A stretch of 64,000 nucleotides of DNA, taken from Halorussus vallis. Its GTDB lineage: Archaea > Halobacteriota > Halobacteria > Halobacteriales > Haladaptataceae. The stretch lies in contig NZ_CP100000.1 in assembly GCF_024138165.1 (NCBI RefSeq), forward strand, positions 806,001 through 870,000, in the 5' to 3' direction. Under the pieces are notes generated by a model. It was not told the origin of the DNA. It saw only the letters and a list, made by a program, of their open reading frames with translations, and made no database searches. A program made the position numbers and the translations under genes. Of this stretch, positions 1-8,183 are shown piece after piece (position 1 is the first letter of the stretch; every line of letters starts with the position of its first letter).

Positions 1-1473
1 CGTCGCCAGCACCGTGGGCGCCACGTCGAAGAGGTGCGCGCCCGAGAGGTCGGACCGGTCGTCGACGTTCCGCCCCGTGACGGCGACGATGCCGTCGCGC
101 TTGTGGTTGTAGGGCTCGCTCGGCGGACCGAACTCCCCGTCGCCGACCCGGGTCGAGAGGAACTCGTCGAAGTCGGCGGGAATCGTCACCACGTCGGGGG
201 CCTCGTCGACGTAGGGACCCGAGAATATCTCCTCGCGGCGGGCGACCCGTTCGAACACCGGTCGGCCGTCGGGCGTCTCGACCCCCGAGAGCGCGTCGAT
301 GATCTCCTCGCGCACCGCCTCGTACTGCGACTCGGGGACCACGCCCGCGGGTTCGCGGCCTTCGAGGTTCACCCGAACCCCGAGTTCGATACGGTCGCGC
401 ATGTAGGCGGCCGACGCCGGGAAGTCGACCTGCTCGGTCGCCGCCCGGATGGCGTCGGTGGGCACCCGCTCGGCCACCGCGTCGGCGAGTCCCACGGCGT
501 CGAGCGCCCGATAGATGCGCTGGCTGGTCAGTCCGAACTTCGCCGCGGTGGCCAGCCCCCGCTGGAGCGGGGTCGGGTCGGTTTCGACGGCCTCGGTTTC
601 GCCGTCCTGGAGTCGGTTGTTCGCGATGGTCGACCACGTCGGCATCCCCTCGCCGCCGCGCTTGGTTTCGACCAACCCGCGCTCGCGGAGGTGTTCGTTG
701 ACCCGAAACTCGTGGCCGTCGTACTCGCCCATGCCGTGGTCGCTGGCGACGACGACGGTGTCCGGGTCGCACCGCCGGAGTATCTTGCCTAGCTGTTCGT
801 CGACCGCCTCGTACACCGCCCGGGCCTTCTCGTCGTCGCCCGGGAACTCGTGGAAGACGGTGTCGGTCTGCTGGAACTGGACGAACCCGAAGTCGGGGTC
901 GTAACGGTCGGAGAGATAGCGGAACGCTTCGCCCCGCATCCGAACGAGACGGCGATACCACTCGGTCTTCTCGCGTTCGCCGGTCGCTTCGCGGGGTGCG
1001 TACACGCGGTAATCGCCGATTTTCTCCCGGATTTCGGCGAGTAATCCGCGTGGATGACACGCCGGGTCCTCCGGAGCGGTGTATCCCGGCACTATCGCGC
1101 CGTCTATCTCGCGCGGCGGATGTGTCACCGGCGCGTTCACGACGACGCTCGAATGGCCGTGGTAATCGAGGATTTCCCAGAGGGTCTGTTCCCGGACGTG
1201 GCTCGCGTTCACCACGTCCCAGTCGTAGCCGTCGAACGTGAGGAAACCGAATACGCCGTGCTTGCCGGGGTTGACCCCGGTGTACAGCGACGGCCACGCG
1301 CTCGGCGTCCACGGCGGAATCTGGGACTCCAACGGTCCGCTCGCCCCCTGGTCGAACAGAGAGCGCAAGTGGGGCGTCGCACCCGCCTCGAACAGGGGTT
1401 CGAGGACCGACCGGCAACCGGCGTCCAGACCGACCAACAACGTCCGCATATCCGTCTGCGCGCGGTCTGCCAT
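1..1473 (-). CDS. AlkP-superfamily phosphodiesterase / nucleotide pyrophosphatase (3' end outside window)
   Basis: Alkaline-phosphatase-fold enzyme, expected to hydrolyse or transfer phosphodiester or phosphoglycan groups with two bound metals. Seen: an N-terminal VGLDAG with the first metal-ligand Asp (D17), a PPWTPSAWPS segment with the likely nucleophile Thr (T56), TGVNPGKHGVFGF after it, and the central VVASDHGMGEYDGHE metal site. At least 491 residues are present and the frame is still open at position 1, so the C-terminus is missing. Start: ATG at 1473; an in-frame ATG at 1449 (MRTLLVGLDAG) fits the family N-terminus as well. The promoter element TAACAAAG lies 27-34 nt upstream of 1473. 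A second family member is at 23828-25411 with the same promoter string. The substrate is unknown; a role in the glycan pathway is inferred from context. Confidence 0.82.
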   Translation of the reverse strand, partial: MADRAQTDMRTLLVGLDAGCRSVLEPLFEAGATPHLRSLFDQGASGPLESQIPPWTPSAWPSLYTGVNPGKHGVFGFLTFDGYDWDVVNASHVREQTLWEILDYHGHSSVVVNAPVTHPPREIDGAIVPGYTAPEDPACHPRGLLAEIREKIGDYRVYAPREATGEREKTEWYRRLVRMRGEAFRYLSDRYDPDFGFVQFQQTDTVFHEFPGDDEKARAVYEAVDEQLGKILRRCDPDTVVVASDHGMGEYDGHEFRVNEHLRERGLVETKRGGEGMPTWSTIANNRLQDGETEAVETDPTPLQRGLATAAKFGLTSQRIYRALDAVGLADAVAERVPTDAIRAATEQVDFPASAAYMRDRIELGVRVNLEGREPAGVVPESQYEAVREEIIDALSGVETPDGRPVFERVARREEIFSGPYVDEAPDVVTIPADFDEFLSTRVGDGEFGPPSEPYNHKRDGIVAVTGRNVDDRSDLSGAHLFDVAPTVLAT

Positions 1474-1499
1474 GTACCTCTACACACCTTACGTTCGTC

Positions 1500-1507
1500 C
1501 TTTGTTA
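1500..1507 (-). promoter_or_regulatory. TAACAAAG promoter element (site a)
   Basis: On the minus strand it reads CCATAACAAAGGACGA, the same 16 bases found before the second AlkP gene near 23.76 kb. It sits 27-34 nt before the ATG at 1473, where a TATA box would sit for a near-leaderless transcript. No TTTATA-like box is seen nearby. The upstream CTAC-like half is not recognisable here. Confidence 0.55.
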
Positions 1508-1662
1508 TGGGCAGTCTGTCGGCAGGAAAACAGCTCTTATCCCGGTATGCTCCCGTTACTGGCGGCCTAACACGGGGTGGGTCGGCGGGCAGGGCGGCCC
1601 TGCTCTCGTCCCAGTTCGTTCGGGAGCGTTTCACCGCCGAGGCGGTGACTGCGGCCATAGGA

Positions 1663-1728
1663 CTTAAATCAGTAATGTCGCATTGAACGTAAATCGGTAT
1701 CTTTTTTAATGGGTAGGCTCGCATTGAA
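1663..1728 (+). promoter_or_regulatory. Paired CATTGAA direct-repeat promoter, copy 1
   Basis: CTTAAAT at 1663-1669, CATTGAA at 1681-1687, a TATA-like TTTTTTAA at 1702-1709 and a second CATTGAA at 1722-1728, followed by ATG at 1735. The TATA box is 26-33 nt before the start codon, so the transcript is probably leaderless. Every spacing recurs exactly before the paralogue at 3943. The two CATTGAA boxes are 41 bp apart, about four helical turns, which suggests a bound regulator. Seen directly; function inferred. Confidence 0.6.
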
Positions 1729-1734
1729 GCGTAC

Positions 1735-3255
1735 ATGGCACGCGACGAAATGGCACGCGATTCCGACTCCGACAAACTGCTCGACCGACGATCGTACTTG
1801 AAGATGGCCGGCGCGGCCGCCGCCTCGGTCACCGCAGCGGGCGTCACCGCCGACGGCGCGAAGGCGGCGTCCTACGACACCATCAAGGTCCCCGCAGGAA
1901 GCCGCCGCACCATCAAGGTGGGCCCCGGCGAGACGTTCGAGAACAAGCTCATCGACATCACCGCCGACGGCGCGCACGTCAAGCTTCTCACCCAGGGGAG
2001 CGGCTGGACGATCCGGAACGTCGGCCTCAAGGGTGTGAACAACGACCGGAGCGATACCTACGGCACGTTCTACCTGCGCTGCACCGACGGCGGCGAGGGC
2101 CTCGCGGAGAACATCTACATGGGCGACGGAACCGCCGACCGCGCGCACCACGCCGCGATGTCCGACTGGGACAACTCCGGCACCGTCACCATCCGGAACA
2201 TCCACGTCCAGGGCTGGGGCGCCGACGGGATGTACATGTCCCACGCGGGCGTCTCCCAGAGCCACGGCATGGGCGACACGCGAATCGAGAACGCCTACCT
2301 CAAGAACAACAACATCGAGAACGCCCGCCTCGGCACGCCCGGGTCGTACATCAAGGACTCGGTCGTCCACGTCGAGGGCGAGGACGCCGTCCAGTCGAAC
2401 GAGTCCGGCCAGAAGAACCCCCGCGGTCTCTGGTTCAAAGAGCAGTCGGGCATCAAGGCCATCAACTGCGACATCAAGGTGAACGGCGCGTACGCGGTGT
2501 TCGCCAGCGACAACGGCAGCGGCACGCTGGAGAACTGCCGGGTCGACGGCCGCATCGGCGGTCCCGTCACCAAGAAGAACGTCTCGGGCAACCCCGACGT
2601 CACCCCGCCGAAGGGTGTCCCGATGTCTGCCGAGGAGGCGGCCTCGGGAAACGTCGGCGGCGGTAGCACGAGCGCACCGACGACCAGCGACGACCAGCAG
2701 AACCAGCAGGACCAGCAGAACGCCCAGGGAACGCCCCTCGAACTGGTGTCGAGCGACGACGCCTCCAGCGAACAGTACCAGTTCACCGTCGAAGGCGCCG
2801 TTCACAGGAAGACTTCAGGCAGCGTCACGGCCGAGTCCGGCGACAAGTTCGCGAAGAACGACGACGGCACCGTCACCGTCTCGGGCGTGGCAGGCAACGG
2901 CTACGGCGACGCCTTCCTCGTCGACGGCTGTATCACCGCGATGGACATCGACGAGAGCAAATGGACGCTTCGCTACGACGGGAGCGAGGTCGCCGTCTCG
3001 GACATCGTCCTCCCGAACGCCCTCATCATCGACGGCAGCGACCACCCGCGACAGGCGAGCACGTACGAGTTCGCGGTGAGCGGGACGGCCCGCAAGAGTG
3101 CGGCGCTGGCCACGGTCAACCCCCACGACACCGTCGAGGGCGGAAAGATCTCCGGCCGAGTCATCGGCGGCAAGGACGCCTTCCGGTACTCCGGCGAGAT
3201 CACCGGCTTCACGCTGAGCGGTCCGGCGAACGTTCGCGTTCAGGACGGTTCCTGA
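1735..3255 (+). CDS. Tat-exported right-handed beta-helix surface protein, paralogue 1
   Basis: 506-residue exported protein. Residues 1-45 hold a twin-arginine signal (DRRSYLKMAGAAAAS) after an acidic leader MARDEMARD. Residues about 46-290 are Asn/Gly-rich repeats of the pectate-lyase-like parallel beta-helix type (TIRNVGLKGV, TIRNIHVQGWG, TRIENAYLKNNNIENARLG). A Gln/Ser/Thr-rich linker near 300-330 leads to two tandem copies of a beta module, each with a YxFxVxG opening and an SGxVxGxxxAFxxxGxIT-like core. The frame between the TATA box and the ATG at 1735 supports this start; MARD at 1747 is the alternative. No catalytic residues could be assigned, so enzyme versus adhesin or matrix protein is open. 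The paralogue at 3943 shares the whole layout and the promoter. Confidence 0.8.
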   Translation: MARDEMARDSDSDKLLDRRSYLKMAGAAAASVTAAGVTADGAKAASYDTIKVPAGSRRTIKVGPGETFENKLIDITADGAHVKLLTQGSGWTIRNVGLKGVNNDRSDTYGTFYLRCTDGGEGLAENIYMGDGTADRAHHAAMSDWDNSGTVTIRNIHVQGWGADGMYMSHAGVSQSHGMGDTRIENAYLKNNNIENARLGTPGSYIKDSVVHVEGEDAVQSNESGQKNPRGLWFKEQSGIKAINCDIKVNGAYAVFASDNGSGTLENCRVDGRIGGPVTKKNVSGNPDVTPPKGVPMSAEEAASGNVGGGSTSAPTTSDDQQNQQDQQNAQGTPLELVSSDDASSEQYQFTVEGAVHRKTSGSVTAESGDKFAKNDDGTVTVSGVAGNGYGDAFLVDGCITAMDIDESKWTLRYDGSEVAVSDIVLPNALIIDGSDHPRQASTYEFAVSGTARKSAALATVNPHDTVEGGKISGRVIGGKDAFRYSGEITGFTLSGPANVRVQDGS

Positions 3256-3642
3256 CCGCGAACACCCGCGAAACCCCCCGCTGACGCACCTCGGGTCGAC
3301 CCCCTCCACGGCGTCCGTCGCCGACGCATCGACCCTCCGAACGCTCCTCCCCTTCTGACGTCGTCGCTTCGGTGAGCGCCGGCCGGACGTCGACCCCGGC
3401 GAACGCTCGTTCACTCCGCCGAAACCGCGTCCCGCGGCCGACACCGCCGGCCTTCGTTCGTCGAAATTCTTCCCGCTCGCGACCCGGAAACCGGTTTCCG
3501 GCCGCGATTCCCTCGTCTGTTTCCCCGTGCGCACGTAGGCCGACTAGATTTTCCTTCGCGCACGCGAAGGCTCGCGCATGCGCGCCGAGGCACGGACGCG
3601 ACGGGGCGGTAGTGGTGACGAGTCGGGGTGAGAAGACGGGGA

Positions 3643-3674
3643 TCGGGCGCGAACCGCACGCGGTTCGCGCCCGA
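3643..3674. repeat. GC-rich hairpin, 14-bp perfect arms
   Basis: TCGGGCGCGAACCG (3643-3656) pairs perfectly with CGGTTCGCGCCCGA (3661-3674) around a 4-base CACG loop. No T-run follows, so it is not a typical archaeal terminator. It belongs to a set of similar long palindromes in this window (19457, 23494, 23657, 33689, 38341, 39432). Confidence 0.7.
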
Positions 3675-3870
3675 CCCGCCACCGGCCCGAATTTACTCGT
3701 GCAACGGACGGAATCTCGACAGTTTCGCTCGGTTCCGGTGAAAATGCCTCGGAGAAAGGACGGGTTACCGGCCGATATTCCACGGAGGGAATATAAAGAG
3801 GAGTTTCCATCCGTAGCGGGAGGGCGCGGTTCGGCCCCAATCGACCGGATTCCGTTCGCCGGCCGCTATA

Positions 3871-3936
3871 CTTAAATTGGTAAGCGAACATTGAACGAAA
3901 ATCAGAGCGTTTATCAGGTATTAACCTCGCATTGAA
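3871..3936 (+). promoter_or_regulatory. Paired CATTGAA direct-repeat promoter, copy 2
   Basis: CTTAAAT at 3871-3877, CATTGAA at 3889-3895 and 3930-3936, and a TATA-like TTTATC at 3910-3915, then ATG at 3943. The distances between CTTAAAT, both CATTGAA boxes and the ATG (18, 41 and 13 bp, start to start) equal those of the copy at 1663-1735, although the bases between the boxes differ. This points to selection on the boxes rather than only a recent duplication. Confidence 0.6.
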
Positions 3937-3942
3937 AACTGC

Positions 3943-5565
3943 ATGGCACGCGACGAAATGGCACGCGATCTCGACTCCGACTCCGACTCTCTGCTGGACC
4001 GCCGCTCGTATCTCAAACTGGCCGGCGCGGCCGCCGCCTCGGTCGCCGCGACCGGGGCCGCGACCACCGCGAACGCGGCGTCCTACGAGACGATCAAGGT
4101 CCCCGCTGGCAGCAGCCGCACCTTTGAGGTCGGCGACGGTGAGACCTTCGAGAACAAGCTCATCGACATCTCCGCCGAGGGTGCTTCGGCCTACATCCAA
4201 GCCACGAGCAACAACTTCACGATCCGCAACGTCGGGTTCAAAGGCACGCACCCCGGCGACGAGTTCCCCGTCATGGTTTCGGTGCCGGACGCGAGCGCGA
4301 CCGGGACCGTCGAGAATCTCTACCTCGGCGACGGGAGCATCGAAGGGTCGTACTCCGGCGGCATCTTCGTCCAGTACTCGCCCGAACACAACGGCACCCT
4401 TCGACTGAAGAACGTCCACATCGCCCACTTCTCGAACAACGGGCTCTACGGCTCGGCCCCCGGCCACCGCGGCCAACAGGGCATCACGCACGTGGAGGAC
4501 TCGTTCTTCTACAGCAACAACATCGCCAACATCCGCCTGGGCAACGACACCGAACTCAACTACGTCCGCAACTGCACGGTGAAAGTCGACGGGACGACGC
4601 CCGCCTGCGACGCCAACTGCTCGTCGCCCGGCGCGGTCCGCAACCGCGGCGTCTGGGCGTGGACCGGCCGCGTCGAACTCGAGAACTGCGACATCCAGGG
4701 CGACCTCGAAACCATGGAAGGCGGCGAGATAACCCAGACGAGCACGAAGGTCGGCAGCTCCGCCGACACCACCCCGCCCGCGGGCACGCCGATGTCGGCC
4801 GAAGAAGCCGCCAGCGGCGGCGGCTCCGGGTCGGGCGGTTCGTCGGGTTCGGACGGTTCGTCGGGCTCCGGGTCTGACGGCTCGACCTCCGACGGCTCGG
4901 ACTCCTCCGGGTCGGGCGACTCCTCGGGCTCCGACGGCTCGACGACCGACTCCTCCCAACCATCAGGACGTTTGCTCGAACTCATCTCGGGCCAGGACAC
5001 CGACGCCGAACCCTTCGAGTTCACCGTCGAGGGGAGCGTCACGAAGGCGACCGCCGACGTCCAGCATCCCGCGGGTTACACCGACACCGTCACCGACAAC
5101 GGCGACGGCACCGTCACGGTATCCGGCACGGCGGGCCAGGGAACCGGCGACTCGTTCTGGGTCGACGGCTCCGTGACCGCGATGAACGTCACCGGGAGCA
5201 ACTGGACCATCCGCTTCGACGGCAGCGAGGTTTCGGTCGCCGAACTCACCGGTAGCTCGTCGGGTTCGGACGGCTCGGACTCCTCTGGGTCGGGCGACTC
5301 CTCCGGGTCGACGTCGCTCCCGAACACCATCCTCGTCGACGGCACCGAGCACCCCCGGCGGCTCAGCTCCTACGAGTTCTCGGTCACCGGCGACATCCGG
5401 AAGGACGGAACGCGGGGCTCCATCAACGCCCGCGACAACGTCTCCGGAAGCGACGCCGCCGGCCGGGTCATCAGCGGCAAGGACGCCTACCGGTTCTCGG
5501 GCGAGATCACCCACTTCCGACTCCAGGGTTCGGCCGTCGTGGAGGTCCGCGATGGTTCGCAGTGA
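3943..5565 (+). CDS. Tat-exported beta-helix surface protein, paralogue 2 with Gly/Ser linkers
   Basis: 540 residues. The MARDEMARD leader and the DRRSYLKLAGAAAAS twin-arginine signal match paralogue 1. A beta-helix of short Asn/Gly repeats (TIRNVGFKGT, LRLKNVHIAHFSNNG, VEDSFFYSNNIANIRLG) occupies residues about 45-275. A Gly/Ser/Asp linker near 285-340 separates it from the two C-terminal beta modules, and a second Ser/Gly/Asp linker is inserted between those modules (around residues 435-455), which paralogue 1 lacks. Two Cys in CDANCSSPG may form a disulfide. The linkers look like expanded simple repeats. Probably a surface or extracellular glycan-binding or glycan-modifying protein; activity unassigned. 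The 3' end overlaps the next gene by 14 bases. Confidence 0.8.
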   Translation: MARDEMARDLDSDSDSLLDRRSYLKLAGAAAASVAATGAATTANAASYETIKVPAGSSRTFEVGDGETFENKLIDISAEGASAYIQATSNNFTIRNVGFKGTHPGDEFPVMVSVPDASATGTVENLYLGDGSIEGSYSGGIFVQYSPEHNGTLRLKNVHIAHFSNNGLYGSAPGHRGQQGITHVEDSFFYSNNIANIRLGNDTELNYVRNCTVKVDGTTPACDANCSSPGAVRNRGVWAWTGRVELENCDIQGDLETMEGGEITQTSTKVGSSADTTPPAGTPMSAEEAASGGGSGSGGSSGSDGSSGSGSDGSTSDGSDSSGSGDSSGSDGSTTDSSQPSGRLLELISGQDTDAEPFEFTVEGSVTKATADVQHPAGYTDTVTDNGDGTVTVSGTAGQGTGDSFWVDGSVTAMNVTGSNWTIRFDGSEVSVAELTGSSSGSDGSDSSGSGDSSGSTSLPNTILVDGTEHPRRLSSYEFSVTGDIRKDGTRGSINARDNVSGSDAAGRVISGKDAYRFSGEITHFRLQGSAVVEVRDGSQ

Positions 5566-5779
5566 AGCCCAGGCCGCCCGCGATAGCTGGGAGTCCGCGC
5601 CCCGGGACCCCGAACCCGAGGACCTCGGCTACGAACTCGCCGACTGGGAGGTCATCCGCGCCCGCAAGGACGACCGCGGGCATCTGATGTTCCTCCCCGA
5701 AGACGAAGAACAGCTCAGAAAAGAGGCGTTCATCGTCGCCGACGCCTGCTCGGTCTGCGACGTGAACGAGCGAATCTAG
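5552..5779 (+). CDS. Small conserved-type haloarchaeal protein, function unknown
   Basis: 75 residues, acidic and soluble, with no signal peptide or membrane segment. Two Cys sit near the C-terminus in ADACSVCDV, a spacing that could bind metal only as part of a dimer. The ATG at 5552 lies inside the last codons of the upstream beta-helix gene, in another frame, which suggests translational coupling. The codon pattern (G or C at third positions) supports real coding. I do not recognise the family. It converges with the mutase gene 4 bases downstream. Confidence 0.62.
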   Translation: MVRSEAQAARDSWESAPRDPEPEDLGYELADWEVIRARKDDRGHLMFLPEDEEQLRKEAFIVADACSVCDVNERI

Positions 5780-5783
5780 CGAC

Positions 5784-7310
5784 TCAGGGCCGCTCGGTAG
5801 CGGTTCCCCGCTCCGCGGCGTCTCCCTCCGCCGCGTTCCCCCTCGCGTCCCCTTCCGCGGTGCGTTCCCCCGCTTCCGCGGCGAGTTCCCCCTCCGTCGC
5901 GGATTCTTCCGCCGCCGTTTCTTCCTCCGACGCGGTTTCCCCTTCCGCGTCCGCCGCCGATTCTACCAGCGCCTTCGCTTCTCCGAACAATTCCGCCGCG
6001 CGCGCCTCGCTACGGGCCTCGGCGGTCACGCGCACGACCGGTTCGGTGCCGCTGGCGCGAACCAGGAACCACCCTTCGTCGGTCCCGACCCGGACGCCGT
6101 CGGCGGTCGCGACGTCCCCGTACTCGCGCCGGACCCGCCGCTCGACGCCCGCGACGACCGACGCCTTCTCGGTCGTCTCGACGTTCCCGCGGCGGATGGG
6201 GTAGGTTTCGATTTCGGCGAGGAGGTCTGCGAGCGGGCCGCGGTCGGCAACCAGCGCCGCGAGCCGACACGCCGCCAGCGGGCCGTCGGGACACAGCGTC
6301 TCCTCGGGCCAAATCCACGCGCCGCTCGGCTCGCCGCCGAAGGCGACGTCCGGGTCGGTCGCGCGTTCGGCGACGTAGACGTCGCCGACGCGCGTGCGGG
6401 CGACGTCGGCCCCGCGGTCGGCGAGCGAGTCGGCGACCGCGAGGCTGGTGTCGACGGGAACCGCCACTCGGTCGCCGGGACCCGCGGCTTCGCGGGCGAA
6501 CAGCGCGAGCAGTACGTCGCCGTCCGGGAAGGTACCGTCGTGGGCCACCGCGCGCATCCGGTCGGCGTCGCCGTCGTGGGCGATGCCGAGGTCGGCGTCG
6601 GTCGCCGCCACCAGTTCCGCGAGTTCCCGGCAGTTCTCGGCGGTGGGTTCGCTCGGCCGTCCCGGAAACCGGCCGTCCGGCTGGGCGTTCAGCGTCCGGA
6701 CGTCACAGCCCAGGCGGTGGAGCGCGTCGGCGGTGACGCCGCCGACGCCGTTGCCGACGTCGACGACGACCGAGAGGTCGGCGAGCGGTCGGGCGGTCCC
6801 GTCGCGCTCGCCGTCCTCGCGGGTCCCGTCTCCGTTGCTCACCGCGTCGGCGAGCGTCCGGGCGTGGCGGTCGGTCGCGCCGTCCCATCGCTCGACCGCA
6901 CCGAGGCCGTCCCAGCGAGCCAAGTTGTAGTTCTTCGCGCGCACGCGCGAGGCGATGGCCTCGCGCTGGCTCTCGTCGAACGCCTGGCCCGAGGGGTTCC
7001 AGAGCTTGATGCCGTTGTCCGTCTCGGGGTTGTGGCTCGCGGTGACCATCAGCCCCGCGTCGGCGTCGCGCCAGCCGACGCTCCGGGCGACCGTCGGCGT
7101 CGCCGCCTCGCCGATTCGAATCACGTCGGCGCCGCACTCCCGCAGGCCCGCCGCCGCGGCGTCGGCCAGCAGGGGACTGCTCGTTCTGGCGTCTCGGCCG
7201 ACGACCACGCGGTCGTAGCCCTCGCTGGCGAGCGCCCGGCCGACCGACAGCGCGAGGTCGGCGGTGACCTCGTCGCCGACCGGCCCGCGCACGCCGCTAC
7301 TTCCGAACAT
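5784..7310 (-). CDS. glmM: GlmM-type phosphohexomutase (phosphoglucosamine/phosphomannomutase family)
   Basis: 508-residue alpha-D-phosphohexomutase. Seen: the N-terminal MFGSSGVRG of the family, the phosphoserine loop GLMVTASHNP (S92), the metal loop IAHDGDADR, the sugar loop GGEPSGAWIW and the phosphate-binding RASGTEPVVRVT. In the glycan context it most likely converts glucosamine-6-P to glucosamine-1-P on the way to UDP-GlcNAc, but phosphomannomutase activity cannot be excluded from sequence. The last 60 or so residues are an Ala/Glu/Gly/Thr-rich low-complexity tail beyond the usual family end. Start: ATG at 7310, sharing one base with the stop of the upstream membrane regulator (TGATG), so the two are probably one transcript from promoter site b. 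Confidence 0.85.
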   Translation of the reverse strand: MFGSSGVRGPVGDEVTADLALSVGRALASEGYDRVVVGRDARTSSPLLADAAAAGLRECGADVIRIGEAATPTVARSVGWRDADAGLMVTASHNPETDNGIKLWNPSGQAFDESQREAIASRVRAKNYNLARWDGLGAVERWDGATDRHARTLADAVSNGDGTREDGERDGTARPLADLSVVVDVGNGVGGVTADALHRLGCDVRTLNAQPDGRFPGRPSEPTAENCRELAELVAATDADLGIAHDGDADRMRAVAHDGTFPDGDVLLALFAREAAGPGDRVAVPVDTSLAVADSLADRGADVARTRVGDVYVAERATDPDVAFGGEPSGAWIWPEETLCPDGPLAACRLAALVADRGPLADLLAEIETYPIRRGNVETTEKASVVAGVERRVRREYGDVATADGVRVGTDEGWFLVRASGTEPVVRVTAEARSEARAAELFGEAKALVESAADAEGETASEEETAAEESATEGELAAEAGERTAEGDARGNAAEGDAAERGTATERP

Positions 7311-7870
7311 CAGTGCTCCTGTCCGTCGGCCCGCCGGAGTTCCGGCGGCGTCCCCACTTCGTTGCCGTGGCGGTACTGGAGGAAGTGGACGACCGCCGAC
7401 GCGCCGAACACCAGCAGGATGATCGTCGCGAGGACGAGTCCGGGCACCAGGCTGAACGGGTAGATGTTCAACCAGACCGCGCCGACCAGGACCGCCCCGA
7501 CCCCCGCGAGCGCGAGGTAGTAGCGGTCCCACGGGAACTCCTCACGCGAGACGTCGCCGAGGTAGATGTCCAGGTCGGAGGACCGACTTCCGAGGCGGAC
7601 GACGCCGGCGTCGCGGTCGTACTCGACGATGTTCGCCTCGTCGAGTTTGGGGAGGTGGGTCTGGTACAGCGAGATGTACACGCGCTTTCGCTGCTCGGTC
7701 GAAAGCGCGGCGGGCGTCGTCTCGTTCTCCCACGCCGCGACCTGTTCGGTGAGGTCGGAGAGGTCGGCCTCGCCGCCCTCCCGTCGGAGATAGTACAGCG
7801 CGTAGCGTCGCCGCGGGCTCTTCAGGACCTCGAACACCTCGTCCTGGGAGAGCTCTTCACTGTGCGCCAT
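7310..7870 (-). CDS. Winged-helix protein with two C-terminal membrane segments (DUF7344-like)
   Basis: 186 residues. Residues 1-100 resemble the haloarchaeal winged-helix domain found in DUF7344-type proteins (SQDEVFEVLKSPRRRYALYYL, YISLYQTHLPKLDEANIVEYD). Two hydrophobic segments follow at about 125-145 and 150-172, so the DNA-binding domain is tied to the membrane. The start at 7870 (MAHSEELSQDEVF) is preferred over an upstream ATG at 7909, because the extension MYRLRRPVDGNRS is not family-like. It is co-transcribed with the mutase gene. A role as a membrane-associated regulator of surface genes is inference. Confidence 0.75.
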   Translation of the reverse strand: MAHSEELSQDEVFEVLKSPRRRYALYYLRREGGEADLSDLTEQVAAWENETTPAALSTEQRKRVYISLYQTHLPKLDEANIVEYDRDAGVVRLGSRSSDLDIYLGDVSREEFPWDRYYLALAGVGAVLVGAVWLNIYPFSLVPGLVLATIILLVFGASAVVHFLQYRHGNEVGTPPELRRADGQEH

Positions 7871-7982
7871 GCTCCTGTTGCCGTCGACCGGTCGTCGGAG
7901 GCGATACACTGTCGGAACCGCCGGGGTGTGGGAGTAGCAACGACTGAGACCGCCACATACACCGAGAATTGCTCCGTTGGCA

Positions 7983-8012
7983 CTTTGTTACCCAGTTGCT
8001 GTTCGGGGGTAA
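7983..8012 (-). promoter_or_regulatory. Bipartite TTAC-N18-TAACAAAG promoter element (site b)
   Basis: Minus-strand TTACCCCCG starts at 8012 and GGGTAACAAAGT has its TAACAAAG at 7990-7983, a 22-base offset like those of sites f and g. The start codon is 113-120 nt downstream, which implies a leader of roughly 90 nt if the element occupies the TATA position. Confidence 0.5.
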
Positions 8013-8143
8013 TCCCGCGATGTGCGGAGGGCTCGCCCCCGTCACGGGGCGCTTATCGCCGCGGTAGGCCCCAACACCGCGGCGGGGCGAACCCCCCGCC
8101 TAAACCGGGCGTATTCGCCAGCGGGAACGCCGATAGGTCCGTT

Positions 8144-8174
8144 CTACCGCGAGTCCAAGCGGCGTATAACAAAG
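8144..8174 (+). promoter_or_regulatory. Bipartite CTAC-N19-TAACAAAG promoter element (site c)
   Basis: CTACCGCG begins at 8144 and GTATAACAAAG has TAACAAAG at 8167-8174, an offset of 23 bases. It drives the five-enzyme sugar-nucleotide operon starting at 8312. Confidence 0.55.
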
Positions 8175-8183
8175 AGGTCAACA

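Larger units (their letters stand above)
3256..3942 (+). other. Intergenic region between the beta-helix paralogues
   Basis: About 690 bases without a supportable gene. Open frames here are arginine-rich and show no family resemblance. It holds a long GC hairpin at 3643-3674 and, from about 3740 on, an AT-richer stretch that ends in the promoter of the next gene. Confidence 0.6.

Noticed and set aside
1669-2805. Long open frame opposite the first beta-helix gene
   Set aside because: Val/Gly/Asp/Arg-rich shadow typical of GC-rich DNA. Similar frames lie opposite most genes here, for example 11545-13239, 21311-23794, 24770-26848, 44599-46215 and 54701-56647. None shows family motifs, while the opposite strand does.
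3372-3875. 167-codon frame in the beta-helix intergenic region
   Set aside because: Arg/Pro-rich, crosses a perfect hairpin and ends in the next promoter; no recognisable domain.
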